From positions 1 through 27,902 of the forward strand of contig CAKSJP010000023.1 of assembly GCA_934463425.1 (NCBI GenBank): a stretch of 27,902 nucleotides of DNA, in the 5' to 3' direction. Within the stretch, counting starts at the first letter, position 1. Each line of letters begins with the position of its first letter. The DNA comes from an uncultured Ruminococcus sp. (GTDB taxonomy: Bacteria > Bacillota > Clostridia > Oscillospirales > Ruminococcaceae). The notes under the pieces were generated by a model. That model saw only the letters and a list, made by a program, of their open reading frames with translations, was not told the origin of the DNA and did no database searches. The position numbers and the translations under genes were made by a program. Shown here piece by piece: positions 1-6,355 of this stretch.

Positions 1-504
1 CTTTGTCACTTCGTGACATTTCCCCACACTGTGGGGAATCACCCTTTTCAAGGGGGACGAGAGACTCCTCCGCCCTGTCGGGCACCTCCTCTAGGAGAGG
101 AGGCTTGGGGGGACGGTGTTCGCCCCTACGGTGGGCGGTGAGTTACCGGTTTTGTTGGGCGGGGCGATGTGGGCATCGCCCCCTACGATCCCTCCGTCTG
201 CTCCTCACGGAGCAGCCACCTCCCTTTTCAAGGGAGGCATAAAGACTCCTCCGCCCTAACGGGCACCTCCTCTAGAAGAGAAGGCTCGGGGGGACGGTGT
301 TCGCCCCTACGGTGGGTGGTTGCCGGTTGGGGATGGATATTACCGTTTTGTTTTGGGCGGGGCGATGTGGGCGGCGAGCCATACGAATCCCCCTGTCACC
401 TGCGGTGACATCCCCCTTTTCAAGGGGGACGAGAGACTCCTCCGCCCTGTCGGGCACCTCCTCTAAAAGAGGAGGCTCGGGCGAACAATGTTCGCCCCTA
501 CATT
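1..504. repeat. Mosaic of short palindromic repeat modules (no gene)
   Basis: No credible gene lies here; the open frames are low-complexity translations of repeats. The stretch is a patchwork of small inverted repeats: TGTCAC/GTGACA at 4-18, TTCCCCAC/GTGGGGAA at 20-38, CCCCCTT-TTC-AAGGGGG-type and CCTCCTCT-AGG-AGAGGAGG-type hairpins, and REP-like hairpins followed by CTAC at 107-125 (degenerate), 161-182, 288-306 (degenerate) and 479-497. The block is partly tandem: the order of modules in 20-186 recurs in 225-420. The same modules recur at 4.8, 5.5, 7.2, 10.5 and 22.6 kb. Confidence 0.85.
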
Positions 505-735
505 GCGTACCGGGAAACAGGGATTCCCCGGAGGGGGGAACAGGCGGCTGCTGCCGCCGTAAGGGAAATTATTTCTCTCCGTTGGATTGGGGGGTAAGGC
601 TCAGCGGCGGCTCGCTATCCTTGGGCGAGTCTGCCGTCGCCATTTCCGCTGGGCGACGGGCTGGCTGCCGCCGCCGTAAGACTGCCCTTTTCTCTCCGTT
701 GGATTGGGGGTAAGGCTCACAGCGAGCACGCTGCC
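505..735 (+). repeat. Family-B repeat module, internally duplicated copy
   Basis: It begins with GCGTACC, continues through a TTCCCC-GGAG-GGGGAA hairpin, a GGCGGC-TGCT-GCCGCC hairpin, a run around TCTCTCCGTTGGATTGGGG and TAAGGCTCA, and ends in a CAGCG-AGCA-CGCTG hairpin (720-733). The central part occurs twice in this copy. Related copies lie at 2982, 4604, 5009, 16487, 23003, 24684 and 24954. It ends about 30 bp before the pfk promoter. Confidence 0.8.
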
Positions 736-767
736 TGTCACAGATTCTGCAAACTTCCGGTAAAATA

Positions 768-796
768 TTGACAATGACGCTGAAATGGGGTACAAT
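768..796 (+). promoter_or_regulatory. Sigma-A promoter of the phosphofructokinase gene
   Basis: Perfect -35 TTGACA (768-773), 17-bp spacer, near-perfect -10 TACAAT (791-796). The start codon is at 868 and a strong ribosome-binding site AAAGGAG is at 854-860, giving a leader of about 65 nt. Confidence 0.85.
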
Positions 797-867
797 AAAA
801 AGGAAGGACTTTTTCAGATGTTTTCTGGAAAGATTTTAATTGTGTCAAGGAACAAAGGAGATCTCAT

Positions 868-2082
868 ATGAATATTGCTGTTGCCCAGTCCGGCGGCCCG
901 ACCTGTGCCATTAACGCTTCTCTGGTCGGCGTGTTTCGGGAATCCCTGAAAGAAACTGCCATCGATGCCATTTTCGGCTCTGTGAACGGCGTGGAGGGAA
1001 TTATCCAGGATCACCTCATCGACCTGAAAACCATGATCCGTACCAACGAAGACATGGAGCTGCTGCGTCAGACACCGTCAACTGTCCTCGGCTCGTGCCG
1101 CTATAAGCTGCCGGACTATCACGAGGACAGCAGTGTGTATGAAAAAATTGCTGCTGTGCTGAAACGCCGCAAGATCGGCGCATTTTTCTACATCGGCGGA
1201 AACGATTCCATGGATACGGTACAGAAGCTGTCCGCCTATCTGAAGGAGATCGCCCTGGACGTCAAGGTCATCGGCATCCCCAAGACCATTGACAACGATT
1301 TGTGCATCACCGACCACACCCCGGGCTTCGGTTCGGCGGCAAAATATGTGGCGACCACCATGCAGGAGATCATCCGGGACAGCTCGGTCTACAGTATTCC
1401 CTCGGTGACCATCGTGGAGATCATGGGACGCCATGCCGGATGGCTCACAGCTTCCAGCGCGGTACTCCACGCCTACGGCGAGCCTGCGCCCCATCTGGTC
1501 TATGTGCCGGAGGCACACTTCTCCGCAGAGCGTTTTCTCCACGATGTGGAACAGGAGATGGCGAAGCACAAGGCGGTTGTTGTGGCAGTGTCAGAGGGCG
1601 TTTCGGTGCCGGAGGGGGTACAGTCCGGACAGGTGGACAACTTCGGGCACAAATATCTCTCCGGCATCGGCAAGTATCTGGAACAGCTGGTGCGGGATAC
1701 CTTTGGATGTAAGGTGCGCTCCATTGAACTGAACGTCATGCAGCGCTGTTCCTCGCATCTGTGCTCCAAGACCGATATCGACGAGGCGGAGCAGATCGGC
1801 GCAGCCGGTGTACAGTGCGCGCTCCGCGGTGAGACCGGACGGGTCATGATCTTCCGGCGCATCCACAACAAGCCCTATACCATCGTTATGGAGCCGGCGG
1901 ATGCGTCTCAGATCGCCAACCGGGAAAAGTTTTTGCCCAGGGAATTTCTCACCCCGGCAGGGAATAACATCAGCGACGAGGCGATGTCCTATTTCCTGCC
2001 GCTGATCCAGGGCGAACTGAATCTGATGATGCGCGGCGGCATCCCCATGCATTTCACCATTCAGGAATCTGTATTGAAATAA
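868..2082 (+). CDS. pfp: Pyrophosphate-dependent 6-phosphofructokinase
   Basis: Cytoplasmic glycolytic enzyme that phosphorylates fructose 6-phosphate. The 404-residue product has PFK-family motifs: N-terminal SGGPT (8-12), GGNDS (110-114), PKTIDND (138-144, with the catalytic-base Asp inside) and MGRHAGW (186-192). In ATP-type PFKs the corresponding motifs are GGDGS and PGTIDND. The Asp in place of Gly and the Lys in PKTIDND are the signature of PPi-type enzymes, and the length (about 400 rather than 320) fits, so PPi is the likely phosphoryl donor; many clostridial homologues are nevertheless annotated simply as pfkA. Start is ATG 868 with AAAGGAG 7 nt upstream. It has its own sigma-A promoter and a terminator hairpin carrying a parS-like site. 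It faces a leftward-moving fork, unlike the gyrA-dnaA block. Confidence 0.9.
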   Translation: MNIAVAQSGGPTCAINASLVGVFRESLKETAIDAIFGSVNGVEGIIQDHLIDLKTMIRTNEDMELLRQTPSTVLGSCRYKLPDYHEDSSVYEKIAAVLKRRKIGAFFYIGGNDSMDTVQKLSAYLKEIALDVKVIGIPKTIDNDLCITDHTPGFGSAAKYVATTMQEIIRDSSVYSIPSVTIVEIMGRHAGWLTASSAVLHAYGEPAPHLVYVPEAHFSAERFLHDVEQEMAKHKAVVVAVSEGVSVPEGVQSGQVDNFGHKYLSGIGKYLEQLVRDTFGCKVRSIELNVMQRCSSHLCSKTDIDEAEQIGAAGVQCALRGETGRVMIFRRIHNKPYTIVMEPADASQIANREKFLPREFLTPAGNNISDEAMSYFLPLIQGELNLMMRGGIPMHFTIQESVLK

Positions 2083-2099
2083 GCGCGTATTTCCGCAGA

Positions 2100-2137
2100 A
2101 AAAGCGGCAGTGTTTCACGTGAAACGCTGCCGCTTTT
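2100..2137 (+). terminator. pfk terminator hairpin
   Basis: A 19-bp inverted repeat (2100-2118 / 2119-2137) with one G.T wobble at 2111/2126, ending in TTTT. It starts 17 nt after the pfk stop. The centre of the hairpin is a parS-like palindrome, listed separately. The short U-run makes termination strength uncertain. Confidence 0.65.
2111..2126. promoter_or_regulatory. parS: parS-like ParB-binding site 1
   Basis: TGTTTCACGTGAAACG matches the B. subtilis-type parS consensus TGTTNCACGTGAAACA at all but the last base and has the canonical CACGTG core. It lies 28 nt after the pfk stop codon. Confidence 0.8.
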
Positions 2138-2202
2138 GTGCGCGATTTCGGCGAATCCGGACAAGCTGCCTGCATAAAAGACAAAGAAAGAACAACAGCC
2201 GG

Positions 2203-2251
2203 AAAGAAAAAAAAGCTCAGAAACAACGCAGCTGCATCATTTCTGAGCTTT
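2203..2251 (-). terminator. Terminator of the tRNA-Met/tRNA-Glu transcript
   Basis: On the minus strand the stem AAGCTCAGAAA (2250-2240) pairs with TTTCTGAGCTT (2223-2213), followed by a T-rich run down to about 2205. It begins 8 nt after the encoded CCA of tRNA-Glu. Confidence 0.85.
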
Positions 2252-2257
2252 GTGGTT

Positions 2258-2332
2258 TGGTGACCCGTACGGGAATTGAACCCATGATTCCGCCGTGAAA
2301 GGGCGGTGTCTTAACCTCTTGACCAACGGGCC
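2258..2332 (-). tRNA. tRNA-Glu (anticodon TTC)
   Basis: Read on the minus strand: 7-bp acceptor GGCCCGT / ACGGGTC, an anticodon arm with TTC in CCTTTCACG, a T-arm with GGTTCAATTCC, and an encoded CCA (2260-2258). The 75-nt length and cloverleaf are regular. It is the second gene of a two-tRNA unit, 3 bp after tRNA-Met. Confidence 0.95.
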
Positions 2333-2335
2333 ATA

Positions 2336-2412
2336 TGGTAGCGGCAGCAGGATTCGAACCAGCGACCAATCGGGTATGAACCGAGTACTCTAGCCAACTG
2401 AGCTATGCCGCC
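2336..2412 (-). tRNA. tRNA-Met (anticodon CAT), elongator type
   Basis: Minus-strand cloverleaf of 77 nt with encoded CCA: acceptor GGCGGCA / TGCCGCT, D-arm AGCTCAGTTGGCTAGAGT, anticodon loop TTCATAC, T-arm CTGGTTCGAATCCTG. The G1.U72 end pair and lack of three consecutive G-C pairs in the anticodon stem argue against initiator tRNA. A CAT tRNA-Ile2, modified by TilS, cannot be fully excluded. Confidence 0.9.
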
Positions 2413-2474
2413 ACATCAAATCAGGCTTTCCAAACAGTGTGATTTCCACCATCCTGAATTCCTGCGACTATGAT

Positions 2475-2503
2475 AGTATACTACATTTCCGGATAAAAGT
2501 CAA
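2475..2503 (-). promoter_or_regulatory. Sigma-A promoter of the tRNA-Met/Glu unit
   Basis: On the minus strand, -35 TTGACT (2503-2498), 17-bp spacer, -10 TATACT (2480-2475). The expected start near 2468 lies about 55 nt before tRNA-Met. Confidence 0.8.
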
Positions 2504-2523
2504 GCATTTTTTTGAAAAACAGC

Positions 2524-2560
2524 AAAATGCACAATTTCAATATTTATAATTGTGCATTTT
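2524..2560 (-). terminator. Terminator downstream of spoVAE
   Basis: A perfect 13-bp inverted repeat, AAAATGCACAATT (2524-2536) and AATTGTGCATTTT (2548-2560), with an 11-nt AT-rich loop and T-runs on both ends, so it could work in both directions. It starts 25 nt after the spoVAE stop and isolates the tRNA promoter from it. Confidence 0.75.
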
Positions 2561-2585
2561 ACATATATTCTGCTGTATGGAGCGC

Positions 2586-2945
2586 TTATTTCTGCTTCGG
2601 ACGGAAGAACACGGCGCAGATGACACCGAACACCATTGCCGCGGTGATCCCGGCGGAAGAGGCGGTAAGGCCGCCCATGAAGATGCCCAGGAGTCCTTTT
2701 TCGTCCACGGATTCCCGGACACCCTCTGCCAGAAGGTTGCCGAAGCCGGTGAGGGGAACGCTTGCGCCGCCGCCGGCGAGCTCCACCAATCTGGGGTAGA
2801 GTCCCACAGCGGAGAGCGCCACGCCTGCCACCACATAGGCGGTGAGGATGCGCGCCGGGGTTAGTTTGGTATAGTCGATGAGGACTTGTCCCACGGCGCA
2901 GAGTGCGCCGCCGACCAGGAAAGCCCAGAAAAGATCCAGAGTCAT
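2586..2945 (-). CDS. spoVAE: Stage V sporulation protein AE (SpoVAE)
   Basis: Small integral membrane protein (119 aa) of the SpoVAC/SpoVAEB family, part of the inner spore membrane channel that moves Ca-dipicolinic acid into the forespore and out at germination. Several hydrophobic segments are visible: residues about 5-25 (LFWAFLVGGALCAVG), about 35-55, and a C-terminal segment ending in FGVICAVFFRPKQK. The family-typical glycine-rich VPLTGFGNLLAEGV lies between them. The ATG at 2945 is chosen because AAGGAGG sits at 2956-2950; upstream in-frame codons come from a repeat. Its partner spoVAD is upstream on the same strand but separated by 579 bp of repeats. No clear sigma-G promoter is seen directly before it, so it may depend on readthrough from spoVAD. 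Confidence 0.9.
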   Translation of the reverse strand: MTLDLFWAFLVGGALCAVGQVLIDYTKLTPARILTAYVVAGVALSAVGLYPRLVELAGGGASVPLTGFGNLLAEGVRESVDEKGLLGIFMGGLTASSAGITAAMVFGVICAVFFRPKQK

Positions 2946-2981
2946 AGTACCTCCTTGGCGTTTTGTTTTTTGATGTTTTCT

Positions 2982-3095
2982 GCGGCGTGCTCGCCGCTGA
3001 GCCTTACCCCCCAATAAAGCGGAGAGAAAAGGGCAGCGTCACGGCGGACAAGCCGCCTACAACCCCTCCGGGGAATTTATGTTGCGCGTAATCAA
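2982..3095 (-). repeat. Family-B repeat module
   Basis: Minus-oriented copy that starts at the AGCA-loop hairpin (GCGGCG-TGCT-CGCCGC as read on plus, 2982-2997), continues through TGAGCCTTACCCCCCAATAA and a GGCGG-ACAA-GCCGCC hairpin, and ends at the CTCCGGGGAATTTATG border. It is followed directly by a family-C element. It lies 36 bp upstream of the spoVAE start. Confidence 0.8.
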
Positions 3096-3101
3096 AATAG
3101 T

Positions 3102-3373
3102 ATTGCCTTTCGTGTGATGCATTGCCGCACATACAAGTGTTGGCGAGAGCTTTTCTTTTTTTGCTTCTTTTTTTCTTTTTAGCAAAGAAAAAAAGAAGGG
3201 AATAATTGCGCGGCAAACGCCAAAGAATAGCATTGACCGCCTGCACAGGCAACAGGCAGAAAGACTGCGTGGCAAGTACCGGAAAGGGCAACTATGGCGT
3301 TTGCAAGCCCAGGCGGACAGCGAGGGAAACGAGCGATTCCGCCGGATGGTTTTTGGATGTTTTCCCTAGGGCG
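3102..3373 (+). repeat. Family-C composite repeat, copy 1
   Basis: About 270 bp, from ATTGCCTTTCGTGTGATGC to TTTTCCCTAGGGC. Copies lie at 5211-5480 and 16651-16922, with a reverse partial at 27828-27902. Inside is a 15-bp inverted repeat of pure pyrimidine/purine (3164-3178 and 3184-3198) with a 5-nt loop, and a GGCGGA/TCCGCC pair near the right end. Reading frames exist in every copy but diverge without a coding pattern, so no gene is called. Confidence 0.85.
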
Positions 3374-3401
3374 GTGTTGCCGGGAGTGTAAGGGTAGCAT
3401 C

Positions 3402-3482
3402 GGGCGAACAATGTTCGCCCCTACGGTGAGTGGTGAGTTATCAGTTTTGTTGAGCGGGGCGATGTGGGTATCGTCCCCTACG
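3402..3482 (-). repeat. REP-like hairpin pair
   Basis: GGGCGAACAATGTTCGCCC (3402-3420) followed by CTAC, then GGGGCGATG-TGGG-TATCGTCCC (3456-3477) followed by CCTAC. Read on the minus strand each has a GTAG foot 5' of the hairpin. The second keeps pairing only through G.U wobbles. They lie downstream of spoVAD, in the spoVAD-spoVAE gap. Confidence 0.75.
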
Positions 3483-3524
3483 GAATCCCCTGTCCTGTGG
3501 AGCATTGCCGTATGAAATCAGGGA

Positions 3525-4550
3525 TCACCGGCGCAGGCAGGTGAGTTCTACCAGGTGGGAGATACCGGGGATGCTCTCGCCCTGCTGGGAGGCGGTGGGA
3601 GACATGAGCGCGCCGGTGGCGGCAAAGAGGATTTGCCCCATTGTGCCTGCCTGGAGTGCCGGGAGAAAATGGCCGCACAGCACACTGGCGCTGCATCCGC
3701 AGCCAGAGCCGCCGGCGTGGGTGTCCTGAGTCTCCGGATCGAACAGCATTGCGCCGCAGTCCCGATGGTTTCGGGTGATATCAAAGCCTTGCTTCATAAC
3801 CAGGTCGCAGAGCAGCTCACTGCCGATCAGCCCCAGATCTCCGGTGACGATGGCATCGTACTGCTCCGGCGCAGTCTGGGTGGCCTTGAGATAGCGGACG
3901 ATGGTATCCGCCGCCGCCGGCGCCATAGCTGCGCCCATATGACTGGCATCTGTTACGCCCAGATCCACCATTGTGCCGATGCACGCGCCGGTGACGGAAA
4001 CGCCGTCCGGGATGCCGTCGGGCTGCTGAAGGATCACTGCGCCGGAGCCGGTGCACGTCCACTGTGCCGTGGGCGGACGCTGGCCGCCGTAGGACAGGGG
4101 AAAACGGAACTGGCGCTCTGCTGTGGAAAAGTGGGAGGATGTCACCGCCGCGGTGTATTCGCCCACGCCGCCTGCCGCCAGGAACGACGCCAACAGCAAT
4201 CCCTCTGCCATGGTGGAACACGCCCCATAGACACCCAGCAGGGGAATTTCCAGGGGGCGCATGCCATAGGTCGAACCGATACACTGGTTCATAAGATCGC
4301 CGGCGCAGATGCAGGAGAGGTCACTGTCCCGGAGTCCGCATTTTTCCAGGGCAAGCCGGACAGTGCGGCGCTGCATGGTGCTCTCCGCCTGTTCCCAGGT
4401 ATCCTCCCCGAAATGAGCATCCGGTTCGACACAGTCGAAGCAGCTGCCCAGAGGGCCTTCGCCCTCTTTTTTGCCCACGGTGCTGGCGTAGCTGATGATG
4501 CGGGGCGGGTGGGGATATTGAAAAACGCCCCGGGCTAAGTTGCGTACCAT
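3525..4550 (-). CDS. spoVAD: Stage V sporulation protein AD (SpoVAD)
   Basis: 341-residue soluble component of the SpoVA dipicolinate channel; family members have a thiolase-like fold and bind dipicolinic acid. Recognisable stretches are FDCVEPDAHFGEDTWEQAE (about 39-57), CICAGDLMNQC (about 80-90), the thiolase-like GVYGACSTMAEGLLLAS (about 106-122) and the C-terminal region with GGSGCGCSASVLCGHFLP. Start ATG 4550 has GAGGTG 8 nt upstream. A near-perfect sigma-G promoter lies immediately upstream (4569-4598), so it is transcribed independently of spoVAC. In most spore formers spoVAC, D and E are contiguous on one strand; here spoVAC is divergent and spoVAE is 579 bp further on. Confidence 0.93.
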   Translation of the reverse strand: MVRNLARGVFQYPHPPRIISYASTVGKKEGEGPLGSCFDCVEPDAHFGEDTWEQAESTMQRRTVRLALEKCGLRDSDLSCICAGDLMNQCIGSTYGMRPLEIPLLGVYGACSTMAEGLLLASFLAAGGVGEYTAAVTSSHFSTAERQFRFPLSYGGQRPPTAQWTCTGSGAVILQQPDGIPDGVSVTGACIGTMVDLGVTDASHMGAAMAPAAADTIVRYLKATQTAPEQYDAIVTGDLGLIGSELLCDLVMKQGFDITRNHRDCGAMLFDPETQDTHAGGSGCGCSASVLCGHFLPALQAGTMGQILFAATGALMSPTASQQGESIPGISHLVELTCLRR

Positions 4551-4568
4551 TTTGAATCACCTCGATGG

Positions 4569-4598
4569 TAGTATGCCCGGAGCGTTGGAGAATATGCA
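4569..4598 (-). promoter_or_regulatory. Sigma-G type promoter of spoVAD
   Basis: On the minus strand, TGCATA (4598-4593), 17-bp spacer, CATACTA (4575-4569). Both hexamers match the known forespore sigma-G consensus (TGMATA / CATACTA). The predicted start, near 4562, falls at the edge of the ribosome-binding site GAGGTG (4563-4558), implying an extremely short leader. Confidence 0.7.
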
Positions 4599-4603
4599 TT
4601 TGT

Positions 4604-4785
4604 GCGGTGTGCTCACCGCTGAGCCTTACCCCCCAATAAAGCGGAGAGAAAAGGGCAGTCTTACGGCGGCAGCTGCCAGCCCGTCGCCCAGCGGAAATGG
4701 CGACGGCAGACTCACCCAAGGATGGCGAGCCGCCTGTTCTCCCCTCCGGGGGATTTATGTTGTGTGTAATGAAAATAGTGTTGCC
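4604..4785 (-). repeat. Family-B repeat module with long internal segment
   Basis: Minus-oriented copy. It begins with the AGCA-loop hairpin in a GCGGTG-TGCT-CACCGC version (4604-4619), whose stem differs from other copies by a paired change. It includes the CGTCGCC...GGCGACGGC segment also seen at about 590-690 and 16560-16620, and ends at GGGGGATTTATGTTG. It starts just beyond the -35 of the spoVAD promoter. Confidence 0.8.
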
Positions 4786-5008
4786 GGGATTATCAAGGTA
4801 TCAACGGTATCCCCCTGTCACCTATGGTGACATCCCCCTTTTCAAGGGGGACTTTCGGGCGAACAATGTTCGCCCCTACGGTGGGTGGAATTTTTGGTTT
4901 ATAAAAAAGCGGGTCGATGTGGGCATCGACCCCTACGGAATCGCCCTTTTCAAAGGGGAGAGAGACCCCTTCGCCCGTACGGTGAAATTTCCGGAGCGGT
5001 GAAATAAT
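4786..5008. repeat. Palindromic repeat mosaic
   Basis: No gene. Contains TGTCACC-TAT-GGTGACA (4816-4832), a CCCCCTT-TTC-AAGGGGG hairpin, a REP-like GGGCGAACAATGTTCGCCC (4857-4875) and GGGTCGATG-TGGG-CATCGACCC (4911-4932), each REP followed by CTACGG. Confidence 0.75.
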
Positions 5009-5123
5009 GGCGTACCAGAAAACATGGATTCCCCGGAGGGGGGAACAGGCGGCTGCTGCCGCCGTAAGGGAAATTATTTCTCTCCGTTGGATTGGGGAGT
5101 AAGGCTCACAGCGAGCACGCTGC
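5009..5123 (+). repeat. Family-B repeat module
   Basis: Plus-oriented copy from GCGTACC to the CAGCG-AGCA-CGCTG hairpin (5109-5122). It is in inverted orientation to the copy at 4604-4785, so the two could pair or recombine. It is fused directly to a REP-like hairpin. Confidence 0.8.
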
Positions 5124-5205
5124 GGGCGAACAGTGTTCGCCCCTACGGTGGGTGGAATTTTTGGTTTGTAAAAAGGCGGGTCGATGTGGGCATCGACCCC
5201 TACGA
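5124..5205 (-). repeat. REP-like hairpin pair
   Basis: GGGCGAACAGTGTTCGCCC (5124-5142) and GGGTCGATG-TGGG-CATCGACCC (5178-5199), each followed by CTACG on the plus strand, i.e. a GTAG foot on minus. The spacer between them is almost identical to that at 4876-4910. Confidence 0.75.
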
Positions 5206-5210
5206 TGCGG

Positions 5211-5480
5211 TTGCCTTTCGTGTAATGCATTGCCGCCACATACAAGTGTTGGCGAGAGCTTTTCTTTTTTTGCTTCTTTTTTTCTTTTCAGCAAAGAAAA
5301 AAAGAAGGGAATAATTGCGCAGCAAACGCCAAAGAATAGCATTGACCGTCTGCACAGGCAACAGGCAAAAAGACTGCGTGGCAAGTACCGGAAAGGGCAA
5401 CTATGGCGTTTGCAAGCCCAGGCGGACAGCGAGGACAACGAGCGATTCCGCCGGACGGTTTCACAGTGTTTTCCCTAGGG
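5211..5480 (+). repeat. Family-C composite repeat, copy 2
   Basis: Nearly identical to the 3102 copy. The homopyrimidine/homopurine inverted repeat is at 5273-5287 and 5293-5307; its loop is TCAGC instead of TTAGC while both arms are unchanged. It ends at TTTTCCCTAGGGC. Confidence 0.85.
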
Positions 5481-5790
5481 CGGCGTGCTCTATGATCCCT
5501 CCGGCGCTGTGCGCCACCTCGTACTGAGCGGTCCCCTTTGTCACCTACGGTGACATTTCCCCACCCCGTGGGGAATCACCCTTTTCAAGGGGGACGAGAG
5601 ACTCCTCCGCCCTGACGGGCACTTCCTCTAGAAGAGGAGGCTCGGGCGAACAATGTTCGCCCCTACGGTGGGTGGAATTTTTGGTTTGTAAAAAGGCGGG
5701 TCGATGTGGGCATCGACCCCTACGAAATTCCCATGCCCATTCTCCTTTTCAAGGGGACAAGAGACTCCTTCGTCCCTACGGTGGGTTGCA
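5481..5790. repeat. Palindromic repeat mosaic upstream of spoVAC
   Basis: No gene. Modules in order: GGCGCTGTGCGCC-like hairpin, TGTCACC-TAC-GGTGACA (5539-5555), TTCCCCAC-CCC-GTGGGGAA, CCCTTTTCAAGGG, GCCC-TGAC-GGGC, TCCTCT-AGA-AGAGGA, REP-like hairpins at 5644-5662 and 5698-5719, and a truncated CCTTTTCAAGG module. Confidence 0.75.
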
Positions 5791-5834
5791 TTGCCGTGCA
5801 AAATAAGAGCGGCGTGCAGAAATGGTGCTGCAAA

Positions 5835-5850
5835 TGTTTCACATGAAACA
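5835..5850. promoter_or_regulatory. parS: parS-like site 2
   Basis: TGTTTCACATGAAACA, one central base away from the parS consensus (CACATG instead of CACGTG). The palindrome extends to AAATG...CATTT (5832-5853). It lies just upstream of spoVAC and is the only one of the six sites not behind a stop codon. Confidence 0.7.
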
Positions 5851-5855
5851 TTTCG

Positions 5856-5884
5856 GTATAATCCCCGGAAAGCTGCACATACTT
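5856..5884 (+). promoter_or_regulatory. Possible sigma-G promoter of spoVAC
   Basis: GTATA (5856-5860), 17-bp spacer and CATACTT (5878-5884) resemble the sigma-G -35 (GHATR) and -10 (CATACTA). A TATAAT at 5857-5862 could instead be a sigma-A -10, but no good -35 lies 17 bp before it. As with spoVAD, the ribosome-binding site (5891-5898) would sit at the mRNA 5' end. Confidence 0.4.
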
Positions 5885-5905
5885 TCTGGCAAAGGAGGCG
5901 TTCTT

Positions 5906-6355
5906 ATGAAAATCAGCCGTGATCTGTATCAAACCATGCAGGAGCAGACTGCGCCCCGGTCGAAGTCCTGGAAAAACATTCCCATGGCGTTTCTCATTGG
6001 AGGTCTGATCTGCACCATTGGCGAAGCCGGCATCCATATTCTCACGGAATACTGCGATGTGGAGCAAAAGACGGCATCCGCCTGGGTGTCCATCGCTCTG
6101 GTGGCAGTCAGCGCCGTCTGCACCGGGCTGGGATGGTATGCCAAGCTGGGCAAACACGCCGGCGCAGGCACGCTCGTCCCCATTACGGGGTTTGCCAACG
6201 GCGTGGTCTCCTCCGCCATTGAAGCACGCACAGAGGGCTGGATCTTAGGCATTGGCACACGGATCTTTGCCATCGCCGGACCGGTCATTCTCTACGGCAC
6301 GACCGCTTCGATGGTGTACGGACTGCTCTATTATTTCTGGACGCTGTTCAGGTGA
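5906..6355 (+). CDS. spoVAC: Stage V sporulation protein AC (SpoVAC)
   Basis: 149-residue inner-membrane protein of the SpoVA dipicolinate channel, acting in the forespore and in germination; family members behave as mechanosensitive channels. Hydrophobic segments are visible around residues 25-48 (IPMAFLIGGLICTIGEAGI), 58-75 and 120-145, and the family motif GTLVPITGFANGVVSSAIEARTEG precedes the last. ATG 5906 is chosen for its AAAGGAGG at 5891-5898; upstream in-frame ATGs overlap the parS site. The gene points away from spoVAD and spoVAE, with 1.36 kb of repeats between it and spoVAD. Its 3' end overlaps the convergent metallophosphoesterase gene by 25 bp. Confidence 0.92.
   Translation: MKISRDLYQTMQEQTAPRSKSWKNIPMAFLIGGLICTIGEAGIHILTEYCDVEQKTASAWVSIALVAVSAVCTGLGWYAKLGKHAGAGTLVPITGFANGVVSSAIEARTEGWILGIGTRIFAIAGPVILYGTTASMVYGLLYYFWTLFR

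Noticed and set aside
1..500. Tandem-looking repeats as a possible CRISPR array
   Set aside because: Unit lengths and spacing are irregular, the intervening sequence is itself repetitive, and there is no cas gene. They are mosaics of palindromes.
2336..2412. tRNA-Met as initiator tRNA
   Set aside because: Lacks the unpaired 1-72 end and the three G-C pairs of the anticodon stem expected of an initiator.
2586..3014. Longer spoVAE with 23 extra N-terminal residues
   Set aside because: The extra codons come from a family-B repeat; the ATG at 2945 has a strong AAGGAGG directly upstream and gives the family-typical length.
3004..3291. Similar small proteins encoded in all family-C copies (3004-3291, 5200-5400, 16639-16839, minus)
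   Set aside because: The copies diverge at all codon positions and in the third copy the protein is largely rewritten, while the DNA hairpin is kept. There is no ribosome-binding site pattern. Conserved DNA, not a conserved protein.
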